From: VXNE01 sp965203615
GTDB taxonomy: Bacteria > Pseudomonadota > Gammaproteobacteria > Pseudomonadales > Azotimanducaceae
DNA length: 64,000 bases
Assembly (NCBI GenBank): GCA_965203615.1
Contig: OZ241900.1
Span: 3,472,001-3,536,000, forward strand
Direction: 5' to 3'
A program made the translations under genes and the position numbers. Positions 40,101 through 48,220 of this stretch are shown one piece after another (the first letter of the stretch is position 1; every line of letters starts with the position of its first letter). The notes under the pieces are model-generated. The model was not told the DNA's origin and did no database searches. It saw only the letters and a program-made list of their open reading frames with translations.

Positions 40101-40583
40101 GACGTCGAGGAAGAGCAGAACGATCAGTGACACCGGCTGGACCGTCTCGCCCATCCACCAGTCAAACAGTTGCGCGGCGCCTCCAATTGCCTGGAATATC
40201 ACCGCGATCACCAGGACAGGCACCCAGGCGACGATCACCAACCCGGCCAGTCGGCCGGCCAGCAGCGACAGGTTCGATGTCGGGCGCACATCGACAACTT
40301 CCGCGATGAGTTCGCGCTGGTCCCGTGCGCGGATGTCGAAGGCGAGGAATATCAGGCCGGTCATGAGGACCCAGACGTAGTACACGCCCAGGTAGGACGC
40401 GGTGAAACGTGGCGACAGGAGGCCCGCCGATGGAGATACGCCGGAACCGGCACCGTGCATGAAGCTGAAAAAAATGAAAAAGCCCACGCCGATGACCACG
40501 GCCAGACCGGCAAACAGCCAGGTGCGTACCAGGCGCCGGGCGGACCGAATCTCCGCAAAGGCGATCGCGAGCGCTTTTCGCAC
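37149..40583 (-). CDS. ABC-2 permease fused to a peptidase-M1-like domain without HEXXH
   Basis: An 1,144-residue protein. Residues 1 to about 285 form an ABC-2-type membrane domain (six or more spans; FDIRARDQRELIAEVVDVRP loop). Residues about 300-880 resemble the M1-aminopeptidase part of known permease/M1 fusion proteins, but no HEXXH is present; its place is taken by a segment such as RNFLAYQTGATGVGAT. Residues about 985-1144 look like a golvesin-type beta domain, ending WNNLGEFELEAGEVRLVV and VIVADAIRWLPV. The zinc site is therefore lost or the domain is a non-catalytic binding platform. The start is GTG at 40583, touching the ATPase stop. Confidence 0.8.
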   Translation of the reverse strand: MRKALAIAFAEIRSARRLVRTWLFAGLAVVIGVGFFIFFSFMHGAGSGVSPSAGLLSPRFTASYLGVYYVWVLMTGLIFLAFDIRARDQRELIAEVVDVRPTSNLSLLAGRLAGLVIVAWVPVLVIAVIFQAIGGAAQLFDWWMGETVQPVSLIVLLFLDVLPVLIFWCAVVMLLAVALRLRLLVVIAACALLGLHIYAVDNVPTYLLGTVFPFGSQYPSDILPGYPDGTDLAHRASLLLLAAGALLAAAVLYPRPDGALNSVRIGASVACITGGAALLAMQVLNAADDVAVAEQWAAAHESRRDDPYPGVDEVKGTVRMVPGETLGLDIEMRLTSPADRPLDELLFTFNPGMQVDAVRIDGEPMAFTHADGLLAVALPRPLAAGSSAAMSLSARGVPDPAFGYLDSAINPARMKSASSALLALGSDTSLFKRRYVALMPSSGWLPRPGASFDVEDPSRRPRDFFQADLVVEGPAGWLVAGPGRREVIGDGRFRFRPAMPVPDIGLFASRFERRAIHASDVEFELLLHPRHLRNIAFFADAADALATRVQELFSAAEDSGLGYPYEALSVVEVPAQLRTYGGGWRMDTALSVPGIMLMNEAGFPTSRFELQFRDPESLAEMESAEGGIAAAKVRVLERFFANDVNGGNPFAGVPRNFLAYQTGATGVGATALDFVCAALAERLLTDDNAFFSAHLFHRAQGMEQVMATIMSRALTSRGDWTISNSVMDRVTNTPSVWNRALGAPLARLDTDTDPGQAFYTLALKGQATAKSIWDALGRERTAALLSELRHRHAGQHFTAEDFNAAALSVGADIESIVGDWLHDAALPGFLASAVEVFRLRDSDFGQSRYQIRLHVRNDEPVPGLFRIEWRSKKRLSDTSAPIRIGAAESVEIGLVAATVPSEVMLRPYLSLNRQTVRLDVPKVDVDSVVEQEPFEGSRTSDWRPRPTAGVVVDDLDPGFSDDGSAAERIAEADFADVDEGLPSFGGPGSGWFRQEAEAAWGKYRHTLARSMSSPGLSEAVSFTARLPHAGRWRLDYHLPRPKSRGRSVQAPVSVRIGSGGMDVDLGGIWNPKQGPYDMQLVADGTQSPVEFDGAAGVAGWNNLGEFELEAGEVRLVVTNKSVGQNNGPYVIVADAIRWLPVNSK

Positions 40584-41542
40584 TACCCGGTGTTCCCGCT
40601 GGAGCTCGCTGCCGCCGCTTCGTCCTGACGCGCGGCTTCGGAACGCCCCCTGGCGGCCATGAACGCCAGGTACGCCTCTTCCAGGGTGGGCAATTCGACG
40701 GGTTCGGCCCCCTCGGGGAAGGCGTCGGTGGTGACTGCGCGCAACGCGACGCCGTTGCCGGCCGGCGTGCGCGAGACGATTTCAAAGGCGGTTTCCATGC
40801 GTTCCAGGCCGGCGGCGTCGGTGGTGACCTCGAAGACCCTTCCGGCAGCCTGGTCAAGCAGCGTCTTTGGGGCACCGTGGAATACGACGCGCCCCCCGTC
40901 CAGGAGAGAGATCTCACGACAACCGCCGCCGAGGTCGGCCACGATATGTGTCGACAGCAGGATCGTCCGATCCTGGCCCAGGCGCGTGACGAGCTGGCGA
41001 AAGCGCATGCGCTCTTCCGGGTCGAGCCCTACGGTCGGCTCGTCGACAATCAATACCTGCGGCTCGTGCACCAGGGCCTGCGCCACGCCGAGTCGGCGAA
41101 TCATGCCCCCGGAGAGTTTCTTGACCTTTCGGTCGGCGACCGGCTCGAGCCCCACGGTCGCCAGCACCTCCGCTACGCGCCGACGCCGTTCCCGTCGCTT
41201 CGACAGGCCTGACATCCGGGCGAGGGTATCGACGACCTCTTCGGTTCGGTGCAGGCGCCAGGCGCCGAATTGCTGCGGCAGGTAGCCGATGAGCGACCGT
41301 ACCTGCAGCGGTTCGCGCGTCACGTCGTGGCCGCACACCGCCATCGTGCCCCGGGTCGGCTTCAACAGCGTCGCGATAATGCGCAACAGCGTGCTCTTGC
41401 CGGCGCCGTTCGGGCCGAGCAGACCGAACAGGCCCGTGCCCAGTGTCAGGTCCACATCCGCGAGCGCGGTGTAACCGCCCTTGTAGGTGTGGCAGATGCC
41501 GCGGGCTTTGATCGCCGGGGCGTCAAGTTCGTGGAGGGTCAA
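40583..41542 (-). CDS. ABC transporter ATP-binding protein
   Basis: A 319-residue ATPase of the ABC-2 exporter type: Walker A LLGPNGAGKSTLLRI, Q-loop GYLPQQFGAW, signature KLSGGMIRRLGVAQAL, Walker B VLIVDEPTVGLD and the H-loop LLSTHIVADL. A C-terminal extension of about 90 residues follows. The likely start is TTG at 41542 (LTLHELDAPAIKARG); the frame is open further but upstream residues are Cys/Arg-rich and non-coding in appearance. First gene of the six-gene exporter operon and partner of the permease/M1-like protein. Confidence 0.88.
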   Translation of the reverse strand: MTLHELDAPAIKARGICHTYKGGYTALADVDLTLGTGLFGLLGPNGAGKSTLLRIIATLLKPTRGTMAVCGHDVTREPLQVRSLIGYLPQQFGAWRLHRTEEVVDTLARMSGLSKRRERRRRVAEVLATVGLEPVADRKVKKLSGGMIRRLGVAQALVHEPQVLIVDEPTVGLDPEERMRFRQLVTRLGQDRTILLSTHIVADLGGGCREISLLDGGRVVFHGAPKTLLDQAAGRVFEVTTDAAGLERMETAFEIVSRTPAGNGVALRAVTTDAFPEGAEPVELPTLEEAYLAFMAARGRSEAARQDEAAAASSSGNTG

Positions 41543-41569
41543 TTCTGTTGCCCGGGTGTCCGCGTTTGC

Positions 41570-41602
41570 GCAGGAGCGCGAATAATAGAATATTGCTCCT
41601 GC
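41570..41602. promoter_or_regulatory. Inverted repeat in the amtB/exporter divergent region
   Basis: GCAGGAGC (41570-41577) and GCTCCTGC (41595-41602) flank a 17-base AT-rich segment (AATAATAGAATATT) between the divergent exporter operon and amtB. It could be an operator overlapping one of the promoters, or a hairpin in the amtB leader. Confidence 0.4.
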
Positions 41603-41625
41603 ACTTCGCAGGTGGGGAAGGAGAA

Positions 41626-41652
41626 ATGTGCGAAATCTGCAAATGGACCCGA
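41626..41652 (+). CDS. Possible leader peptide upstream of amtB
   Basis: An eight-codon frame, MCEICKWTR with stop TGA, preceded by the best ribosome binding site of this region (GGGGAAGGAGAA, ending at the ATG). Its stop overlaps the ATG of a second mini-ORF, MKRRWHTFSGG, at 41651. Both lie between the promoter region and amtB. The small size makes chance likely; the strong binding site is the only reason to list it. Confidence 0.3.
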
Positions 41653-41715
41653 TGAAGAGGCGCTGGCATACTTTTTCGGGCGGATAGCACTTGCGCTTGG
41701 CCTGAGGGGGGCGGC

Positions 41716-43140
41716 ATGGGACACGGCATTTTCGGCCACAGGGCACCGAACCGGAAACCACTATTGGCATCGGCGTTGGCCATAGCGCTTGTCGTAGTCG
41801 GGACGACTGCGCACGCGACGGTCGCCGCGGAAGCGCAGTTCGTCCTCAACACGTTCTCATTCCTTGTCTGCGGCGCGCTCGTCATGTGGATGTGCGCGGG
41901 CTTCACCATGCTCGAGGCCGGCTCGGTGCGTACCAAGAACGCGTCGATGATCTGCATGAAGAACATCGGCCTGTATTCCATCGCCGGACTCGCGTACTAC
42001 GTCCTCGGGTACAACCTGATGTACGTGGATGTGGGGCAGTGGATCGGATCGGTCCAGTTTCTCTACGGTCCATCGCCGGACGAACTGGCCCTGCTCGGGG
42101 GCGACGAAGGGGCCGGGTCGGCGGTGATCGAGTCCGGTAACTCGACGATGTCGGACTGGTTCTTCCAGATGGTCTTCGTCGCGACCACGGCGTCGATCGT
42201 GTCCGGCACCCTGGCGGAGCGCGTCAATCTGTGGTGCTTCTTCATCTTTACCGCAATGCTGACCGCCATCATCTATCCGGTGGTCGGCGCCTGGACATGG
42301 GGTGGAGGATGGCTCGGCGGCGACGAGGGCTTGCTGGCCCGTTGGACCGGCGACGCGTTCAAGGACTTCGCCGGCTCGACCATCGTGCACTCGACGGGCG
42401 GGTGGGCAGCGCTTGCGGGCGCGATCATCATCGGGCCGAGGCTCGGCAAGTTCCGCGAGGACGGCACGACCAAGCCTACGCCGCCATCGAACATCCCGGC
42501 GGTGACGCTGGGCGTCTTCATACTTTGGTTGGGATGGTTCGGCTTCAACGGCGGCTCGCAACTGGCGCTGGCGAGCACCATCGACGCGGTGGCAATGAGC
42601 ATCGTTTTCGCAAACACCAACCTGGCTGCGGCGGCGGGCGTCATCGCGGCGATCATCGTATCCCGCCCCATTCTCGGGCGCGTCGATCTGCTTGCCGTGC
42701 TGAACGGTGCCATCGCCGGCCTCGTCTCCATCACGGCGGCCCCGGACATCGTCGATCACCACTGGGCGGTGGTCATCGGCGCGATTGGCGGCGTCGTGGT
42801 AGTCGGAGGAATCAAGCTGCTCGAAATCTGCAAGATAGACGACGTGGTCGGCGCGGTTCCTGCGCACCTTTTCGCCGGCATTTGGGGAACCATCGCGGTC
42901 TGCATCGCGGGTGGAGGCAATCTTGGCGCGCAGTTGATCGGGATCCTGGCCGTGGGGGCCTTCGTCATGGCGGCGTCCTCGGTCGTCTGGCTTGTGCTGA
43001 AGCGGACCATGGGTGCGCGAGTTTCGAGCGACGTGGAATCGCTGGGCCAGGATGCGGCGGAACTTGGAATCGAAGCCTATCCGGAGTTCATGCTGATGCC
43101 GGATCAAGATGATCTTGATGTGCTGCGCGAGGATGCGTAG
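41716..43140 (+). CDS. amtB: Ammonium transporter
   Basis: An Amt/MEP channel of 474 residues with a signal-like first segment and 11 predicted spans. Pore features are present: the twin histidines in STIVHSTGGWAA and VPAHLFAGIWG, and the conserved MKNIGLYSIAGLAYYVLGY and WFGFNGGSQLAL. A C-terminal tail of about 45 residues (SSDVESLGQDAAELGIEAYP) could be the GlnK-contact region; no glnK is adjacent. The amt gene is divergent from the exporter operon. Confidence 0.93.
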   Translation: MGHGIFGHRAPNRKPLLASALAIALVVVGTTAHATVAAEAQFVLNTFSFLVCGALVMWMCAGFTMLEAGSVRTKNASMICMKNIGLYSIAGLAYYVLGYNLMYVDVGQWIGSVQFLYGPSPDELALLGGDEGAGSAVIESGNSTMSDWFFQMVFVATTASIVSGTLAERVNLWCFFIFTAMLTAIIYPVVGAWTWGGGWLGGDEGLLARWTGDAFKDFAGSTIVHSTGGWAALAGAIIIGPRLGKFREDGTTKPTPPSNIPAVTLGVFILWLGWFGFNGGSQLALASTIDAVAMSIVFANTNLAAAAGVIAAIIVSRPILGRVDLLAVLNGAIAGLVSITAAPDIVDHHWAVVIGAIGGVVVVGGIKLLEICKIDDVVGAVPAHLFAGIWGTIAVCIAGGGNLGAQLIGILAVGAFVMAASSVVWLVLKRTMGARVSSDVESLGQDAAELGIEAYPEFMLMPDQDDLDVLREDA

Positions 43141-43209
43141 CGAAGGGACAAGCGGCCGGCGCATGAAGAAACACGGAAGAAGAAACACAAAAGCGATGTA
43201 CAATCTGGC

Positions 43210-43215
43210 TATAAT
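43210..43215 (+). promoter_or_regulatory. Possible -10 box for the STAS gene
   Basis: TATAAT within an AT-rich stretch after amtB, 89 bases before the STAS start codon. The -35 position shows only a weak match. Included because the intergenic region is otherwise GC-poor and this hexamer is consensus. Confidence 0.35.
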
Positions 43216-43303
43216 TTGTTGGATACTCTCAAAGTGCTCCATGTAGAGGCACCGTGGAGATGGCGAAGTTCTGGCAAGATGCATTCTTTGGAGAACGAAG
43301 ACG

Positions 43304-43642
43304 ATGAACGTTAACCCGGAGCAGGCAAACGGCGTGCTCGTTCTGAAGCCGGAAGGCCGCATCGACGGTCAGAATGCCAGCGACTTCCAGTCCTCGGTCA
43401 TGGAGGCGATCGCGGATACCGAGGGGGCCGTCGTGGCGGATCTCGGCAGTATTTCCTACATCAGCAGTGCCGGCCTTCGCGCGATCCTGCTCGTCGCGAA
43501 GACCATGCGCCAGCGCAACGCCGGATTCGCGCTTTGCTCGCTATCGGAACAGATAGACGAGGTTTTTCGGATCAGCGGATTTGACAAGATCATCGCCGTG
43601 CACGGTACTCGCGATGAGGCGATCTCGTCGGTGGGCGGCTGA
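43304..43642 (+). CDS. STAS domain anti-sigma-factor antagonist
   Basis: A 112-residue single-domain STAS protein of the SpoIIAA/RsbV type. These bind a partner anti-sigma kinase and are switched by phosphorylation of a Ser in the motif seen here as DLGSISYISSAGLRAIL. GRIDGQNASDFQ is the usual first strand-loop. No kinase, phosphatase or sigma factor gene is adjacent, so the partner is elsewhere. It lies between amtB and tRNA-Gln. Confidence 0.85.
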   Translation: MNVNPEQANGVLVLKPEGRIDGQNASDFQSSVMEAIADTEGAVVADLGSISYISSAGLRAILLVAKTMRQRNAGFALCSLSEQIDEVFRISGFDKIIAVHGTRDEAISSVGG

Positions 43643-43855
43643 CGCATCGACGCCGCTGTCGCGCTGTATCGCCACCCCGCCTGAGCGACGGCGGGATTCC
43701 ACCGGGCTTTCGTAGCGGTGTTCCCCGTGCGAGGGCCCTTCGAGCGTCAACACCATGAAACCGTCGAGCGCATTGACACATCGAGGCCCCGCCATACAAT
43801 ACGCGCCGCTCCGAGCGGTTCGGCAAGCCGATACACCTCGTGAGGCGCGCTGGAT

Positions 43856-43930
43856 TGGGGTGTCGCCAAGTGGTAAGGCACCGGGTTTTGATCCCGGCAT
43901 TCGCAGGTTCGAATCCTGCCACCCCAGCCA
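43856..43930 (+). tRNA. tRNA-Gln (anticodon UUG)
   Basis: A 75-base cloverleaf with encoded CCA. The acceptor stem TGGGGTG pairs with CACCCCA (43920-43926). The anticodon stem CCGGG/CCCGG encloses TTTTGAT with anticodon TTG at 43888-43890, and the T-arm contains GGTTCGAATCC. It is nearly identical in layout to E. coli tRNA-Gln. In Gammaproteobacteria this tRNA usually lies between ispE and prs near lolB; here an 18-kb block precedes it. Confidence 0.97.
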
Positions 43931-44063
43931 TATTGCGCGCGACATCGAGCGCTTTGAACGCCTTTCGACGCTTGAGAAGGGCGGATACCGCAACGCGGCA
44001 CAACACTTGGGGTGCCTGCGCGAGGAGACTGGGCAGACATAGCACGCGGAGGTAGCGGGCAGC

Positions 44064-44768
44064 ATGGCGGAACAATGCATTTTGGAAGCCGAAACCAGGA
44101 GCGGCCGGGGCAAGTCGACGGTTCGGCGCCTGCGTAGGGAGGCGGACAAGGTCCCTGGCGTGGTCTACGGCGGAGGGAAGGACCCGGTGACCGTCGCCGT
44201 GGAACTCCGGCGCCTGTCCAAGGCCATGGAACAACAGGCGTTTTTCTCCCAGATCATTCAACTGAAGATCGATGGGGAGTCCGAGCAGGCGGTGTTGCGC
44301 GACTTGCAACGTCATCCGGCGAACGAAAAGGTCCTGCACCTCGATTTCATGCGCATCCGCGCCGACAGGGCGATCCAGATCAGCGTGCCATTGCGGTTTC
44401 TCAACGAAGACGACTGCATTGGTGTGCGCCAGAGTGGCGGCAACCTTTCCCACAACCTGATTGAAGTCGAGATCACTTGCCTGCCAGCGGATCTGCCCGA
44501 GCACCTCGAGGTCGATGTCGAGAACCTGGACATGGGCCAGACGGTGCATCTTTCTGACCTGGAGCTTCCCGAGGGCGTGTCCATCGTGGCGCTGTCGTAT
44601 GGTGACGAGCACGACACGCCCGTGGTAAGCGTCCAGGCGCCGCGCGGTGGATTGGAAGACGAAGAAGAGATGGAACTTGGGGACGAAGAGCTGCTTGAAG
44701 GCGAGGAGGGGACGCCCGGTGAGGCAGAAGACTCCGCCGGGTCCGGCGAGGACGACGCTTCGGACTAG
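44064..44768 (+). CDS. rplY: 50S ribosomal protein bL25, CTC form
   Basis: Binds 5S rRNA in the large subunit. The 234-residue protein is the long CTC/TL5 form: an N-terminal L25 domain (LEAETRSGRGKSTVRRLRRE, PGVVYGGGKDPVTVAVE) and a C-terminal beta domain (EVEITCLPADLPEHLEVDVE). It ends in a strongly acidic tail (DEEEMELGDEELLEGEEG). Position before pth and ychF is the standard one. The first gene after tRNA-Gln; prs, usual in between, is missing. Confidence 0.94.
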   Translation: MAEQCILEAETRSGRGKSTVRRLRREADKVPGVVYGGGKDPVTVAVELRRLSKAMEQQAFFSQIIQLKIDGESEQAVLRDLQRHPANEKVLHLDFMRIRADRAIQISVPLRFLNEDDCIGVRQSGGNLSHNLIEVEITCLPADLPEHLEVDVENLDMGQTVHLSDLELPEGVSIVALSYGDEHDTPVVSVQAPRGGLEDEEEMELGDEELLEGEEGTPGEAEDSAGSGEDDASD

Positions 44769-44816
44769 GAACAGGGGGCTTGCCGGCCCGGTAATCGACA
44801 GCGGGCGTTTCGAGAC

Positions 44817-45416
44817 ATGCCTGGTATCCGCCTGATCGTCGGGCTTGGCAACCCCGGCCGTCGCTATGAAGGTACGCCACACAATATCGGCGCATGGTGG
44901 GTCCAGAACATCGCGGCCCGCTTCGACGTGCCCATGGCCTCACGCGCCAGGTTCCGCGGGACCGTCGGCCGCGGCGATGTGCTTGGCCGGGATGTCTGGT
45001 TTCTGCTGCCGTCGACCTATGTGAACCTGTCCGGCGAGTCGGTGGGCGCGCTGTCCCGTTTCTATGGCATGGAGCCAGGGGAAATACTGGTCGCCCACGA
45101 TGAAGTCGACTTCCCGGTGGGCGTTGCGAGGCTCAAGGTCGGTGGCCGTCATCACGCGCACAACGGCGTTGCCAGCGTCGTTGCCGGTCTCGGCAATCGT
45201 TCCGATTTCGTCCGCCTGCGCATCGGTGTCGGCCACCCCGGACGCCGCCGCATGATCGGCTTCCTTACCGGCAAGAAATTCGGCAGGCGTGATCGCGAGC
45301 ACGTCGAGGCAAGTCTCGAGATGGACGACGCGTTACTGCAACTCGTCGTCGATGGAGAATTTGACAAGGCGATGAGCCGCTTTCACGCGCCGAGACCCGC
45401 GCCGGGCCAAGGCTAG
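44817..45416 (+). CDS. pth: Peptidyl-tRNA hydrolase
   Basis: Recycles tRNA from prematurely released peptidyl-tRNA. The 199-residue protein keeps all catalytic positions shifted by two from E. coli: N12 (GLGNPGRRYE), H22 (TPHNIGAWWV), N70 (STYVNLSGESV), D95 (AHDEVDFPVG) and N116 (HHAHNGVAS). One common motif, GGxxGHNGL, is altered to GGRHHAHNGV. It lies between rplY and ychF as usual. Confidence 0.95.
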   Translation: MPGIRLIVGLGNPGRRYEGTPHNIGAWWVQNIAARFDVPMASRARFRGTVGRGDVLGRDVWFLLPSTYVNLSGESVGALSRFYGMEPGEILVAHDEVDFPVGVARLKVGGRHHAHNGVASVVAGLGNRSDFVRLRIGVGHPGRRRMIGFLTGKKFGRRDREHVEASLEMDDALLQLVVDGEFDKAMSRFHAPRPAPGQG

Positions 45417-45430
45417 TGGAGCACTAGTGC

Positions 45431-46522
45431 GTGGGCTTTCGATGCGGCATCGTGGGTTTGCCGAACGTGGGCAAGTCGACGCTGTTCAATGCCATGACCA
45501 GCGCCGGCGCCGAGGCCGGGAACTTCCCGTTTTGCACGATCGAGCCGAATGTGGGCGTCGTCCCGGTCCCGGATCCGCGCCTTTGGCGAGTCGCCGAGTT
45601 GACGTCCCCGAAACGGGTCGTCCCGGCGACGGTCGAATTCGTGGACATCGCGGGCCTGGTGGAGGGCGCTTCCAGGGGCGAGGGGCTCGGCAACCAGTTT
45701 CTCGCGCACATTCGCGAAACGCAGGCCATCGCGCATGTCGTTCGCTGTTTCGAGGACGACGAGGTCGTCAACGTCTCGAGCAAGGTCTCGCCGGCCGACG
45801 ACATCGAGATCGTCGATACCGAACTCGCGTTGGCGGACCTCGACACCGTGGAGCGCGCCCATGATCGTGTCCGACGTGTCGCGGCTGTCGGTGACGAAGA
45901 AGCGCGCGCCCGGACCGAGCTTCTGGACAGGGTGCGTGCTTCCCTGGAACGGGGCGAACCGGTACGCGCCCTCCGTCTGACAGCGGGAGAGCGGGCGCGC
46001 CTGGCGGATCTGCACCTGCTTACCGCCAAACCGGTGATGTATGTCGCCAACGTCGCCGAAGACGGTCTGCGGAACAATCCGCTGGTCGCGCCGGTCGAGT
46101 CGCTCGCGGACCGGGAGGGGGCAGTCTGCATTCCCATCTGTACGAAAATCGAATCTGAAATCGCGGAACTCGAAGCGGACGAGAGAACGGACTTCCTGCG
46201 TGACCTGGGACTGGACGCGCCCTGTCTGGATCGCGTGATCCAGGCCGGTCACCGGCTGCTGGGTTTGCACGACTATTTCACTCACAACTCCGAGGAAGCG
46301 CGGGCCTGGACGGTCCCGGTTGGAACGCGCGCGCCGCAAGCCGCCGGGGTCATCCACACCGACTTCGAAAAGGGGTTCATTCGTGCGGAAGTGATCACCT
46401 ACGACGATTTCGTTTCGTGCGGGGGCGAGCAGGGCGCCAGGGAATCGGGCCGGTGGCGGCTTGAAGGCAGGGACTATGTCGTGCGGGATGGAGACGTGAT
46501 CCACTTCCGGTTCAACGTGTAG
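45431..46522 (+). CDS. ychF: Redox-regulated ATPase YchF (OLA1 family)
   Basis: An Obg-family ATPase that associates with ribosomes. The 363-residue protein has the G1 loop GIVGLPNVGKSTLFNAMT, G3 in EFVDIAGLVEGASRGEG, and the altered G4 (MYVANVAEDG) that gives ATP rather than GTP preference. The C-terminal TGS domain runs from about residue 278 to HFRFNV. The start is GTG at 45431, 14 bases after pth. A perfect 10-bp palindrome, GCACTAGTGC, lies just before the start. Confidence 0.95.
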   Translation: MGFRCGIVGLPNVGKSTLFNAMTSAGAEAGNFPFCTIEPNVGVVPVPDPRLWRVAELTSPKRVVPATVEFVDIAGLVEGASRGEGLGNQFLAHIRETQAIAHVVRCFEDDEVVNVSSKVSPADDIEIVDTELALADLDTVERAHDRVRRVAAVGDEEARARTELLDRVRASLERGEPVRALRLTAGERARLADLHLLTAKPVMYVANVAEDGLRNNPLVAPVESLADREGAVCIPICTKIESEIAELEADERTDFLRDLGLDAPCLDRVIQAGHRLLGLHDYFTHNSEEARAWTVPVGTRAPQAAGVIHTDFEKGFIRAEVITYDDFVSCGGEQGARESGRWRLEGRDYVVRDGDVIHFRFNV

Positions 46523-46661
46523 GGCCCGCGTCCCGAAACAGCCATATCAGCGGCGCCGGCCTGAGTTGTGACGCGCACCGGCCTTGCGACATCCTTCCAT
46601 TTGCCATCCTCGTCCCCAAGGTAACCATGCCCTTGAGGACGGGCAGGTCAGAACCTGCGGA

Positions 46662-47837
46662 CTAGCGCATGATGCGGAAGCACTTGCGCAACTCCTCGAC
46701 GAATAGCTCGGGCTGCTCGAAAGCGGCGAAGTGGCCGCCCTTGTCCAGTTCGTTCCAGTAAACGATGTTGGGATAGCGGTTCTCCGCCCAGATCCTCGGC
46801 GTCGGCGTGATCTCCTCCGGAAAGATGCTGCACCCGGTGGGCACGTTTATCTCCACGGCATGCTCGTCGTAGGCGCCAGAAAGGTGGCTCTGCGCGTTCT
46901 CCCAGTAGATTCGCGCCGATGACGTCCCGCTGTCGGTCAGCCAGTAGAACATCACGTTGTCCAGCAACTCATCGCGGCTGATGGCGTTTTCGGGGACGCC
47001 GTCGCAGTCCGTCCATTCGAAGAACTTCTCGAGGATCCACGCGGCCTGTCCCATGGGCGAATCGGCCAACCCGTAGCCGAGCGTCTGCGGCCGCGAACTC
47101 TGCTGACTGCCGTATCCGCCGCCCCTGCCTTGCCGGCGTTGAATGCGCTCAAGTGCCCGTTTCTCCTCTTCGGTGGGGTTCTCGGGCGTCTTGCGCGGCC
47201 GGCCGCCCGGCATGTTCACGTGGATTCCGGCACAGTGATCGGCATGCAGTCCCGCGAGGGCGTTGGACACCGTCGTGCCCCAGTCCCCGCCTTGCGCGAA
47301 ATAGCGGTCATAACCCAGACGCGACATGATCTCATCCCATGCGCCTGCGATCTTCGGGATGTTCCAACCCGTCCCCTGGGGATGCCCCGAGAACCCGAAG
47401 CCGGGCAGGGAAGGGCAGACGACATGAAACGCGTCTTCCGCTGCCCCACCGTGGTTGGTGGGATCCGCGAGGGGCTCGATGACGGCGTGGAATTCGACGA
47501 CGGAGCCCGGCCAACCGTGGGTAATCACCAGAGGAAAGGCGTCCGGATGGGGGCTTTGCCTGTGGATGAAATGGATATCGAGGCCGCCGACGTCGGTCAG
47601 GAATTGCGGAAAGCCGTTGTAATAGGCCTGCCGCGCGGGCCAGTCGTACTCGTGCAGCCAGTAGTCGCGAATGTCCTTCGCCCAGCCGAGGGGCACGCCC
47701 TGGTTCCAGTCGTGGGGCGGACCCTCGTGGGCACGGATGGTCTCGGCATCCGGCCAACGGGTCCGCTCGAGACGCGCCGCAAGGTCGTCGAGCACGGCTT
47801 TTTTTACGTCGATTTGAAATGGTCGAATTTCGCTCAT
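46662..47837 (-). CDS. Epoxide hydrolase with N-terminal EHN domain
   Basis: A 391-residue alpha/beta hydrolase of the microsomal-type epoxide hydrolase group. The EHN domain fills residues 1 to about 110 (RPFQIDVKKAVLDDLAARL, DWNQGVPLGWAKDI). The oxyanion HGWPGS is near 133, the nucleophile Asp in GGDWGTTVSN near 185, and the C-terminal histidine in ELDKGGHFAAFEQPE near 367. It opens epoxides to diols with a covalent ester intermediate. An apparently monocistronic gene; the substrate is unknown. Confidence 0.88.
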   Translation of the reverse strand: MSEIRPFQIDVKKAVLDDLAARLERTRWPDAETIRAHEGPPHDWNQGVPLGWAKDIRDYWLHEYDWPARQAYYNGFPQFLTDVGGLDIHFIHRQSPHPDAFPLVITHGWPGSVVEFHAVIEPLADPTNHGGAAEDAFHVVCPSLPGFGFSGHPQGTGWNIPKIAGAWDEIMSRLGYDRYFAQGGDWGTTVSNALAGLHADHCAGIHVNMPGGRPRKTPENPTEEEKRALERIQRRQGRGGGYGSQQSSRPQTLGYGLADSPMGQAAWILEKFFEWTDCDGVPENAISRDELLDNVMFYWLTDSGTSSARIYWENAQSHLSGAYDEHAVEINVPTGCSIFPEEITPTPRIWAENRYPNIVYWNELDKGGHFAAFEQPELFVEELRKCFRIMR

Positions 47838-47946
47838 GGGTGATTCCTGTTCGTGATGGCAGTGGGATATCGCGTCGTTGAAGCCATTGGTCTCCGCGAG
47901 ACGGCGATGCGTGGCCTAGGAGAGGTCGGGTCCGGCTTCGCCATGA

Positions 47947-48201
47947 TCAGAAAAACTCGTCCTCGCTCTTCAGGCGACGTATTTCGTCTTCCGGATTATG
48001 GCCATCGAATAGATCGAACAAGCGGTCAAGTACCTGCACGCGTTCCTCGCGCCAGGCTGCCGGAACCCCGAAGACCACGTCTCGATGGCGCAACACCGCA
48101 CGACGAATCGCCTCGGAAGTCGAACAGGCGTAATGACGGGCGAGTTCCCGCGCTGCGACTAATGTCTCGTCGTCCAGCAAGATCGCGCTTTTGGTCGTCA
48201 T
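47947..48201 (-). CDS. Small ribbon-helix-helix type antitoxin-like protein, no toxin beside it
   Basis: An 84-residue protein beginning MTTKSAILLDDETLVAAREL and followed by CSTSEAIRRAVLRHR, the strand-helix-helix pattern of RHH antitoxins, with an acidic, helical tail suited to toxin binding. No PIN or RelE-type gene follows: 109 bases downstream is the start of the epoxide hydrolase gene on the same strand, with nothing between. It may be an orphan antitoxin or plain regulator. Confidence 0.6.
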   Translation of the reverse strand: MTTKSAILLDDETLVAARELARHYACSTSEAIRRAVLRHRDVVFGVPAAWREERVQVLDRLFDLFDGHNPEDEIRRLKSEDEFF

Positions 48202-48220
48202 GCAATATCTGGTTGAATCG

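Noticed and set aside
45418..45431. A second MITE end pair between pth and ychF (GGAGCACTAGTGC)
   Set aside because: It matches the MITE end, TA and the next four bases, but is only 13 bases long and lacks the GTCACAC part, so chance cannot be excluded.
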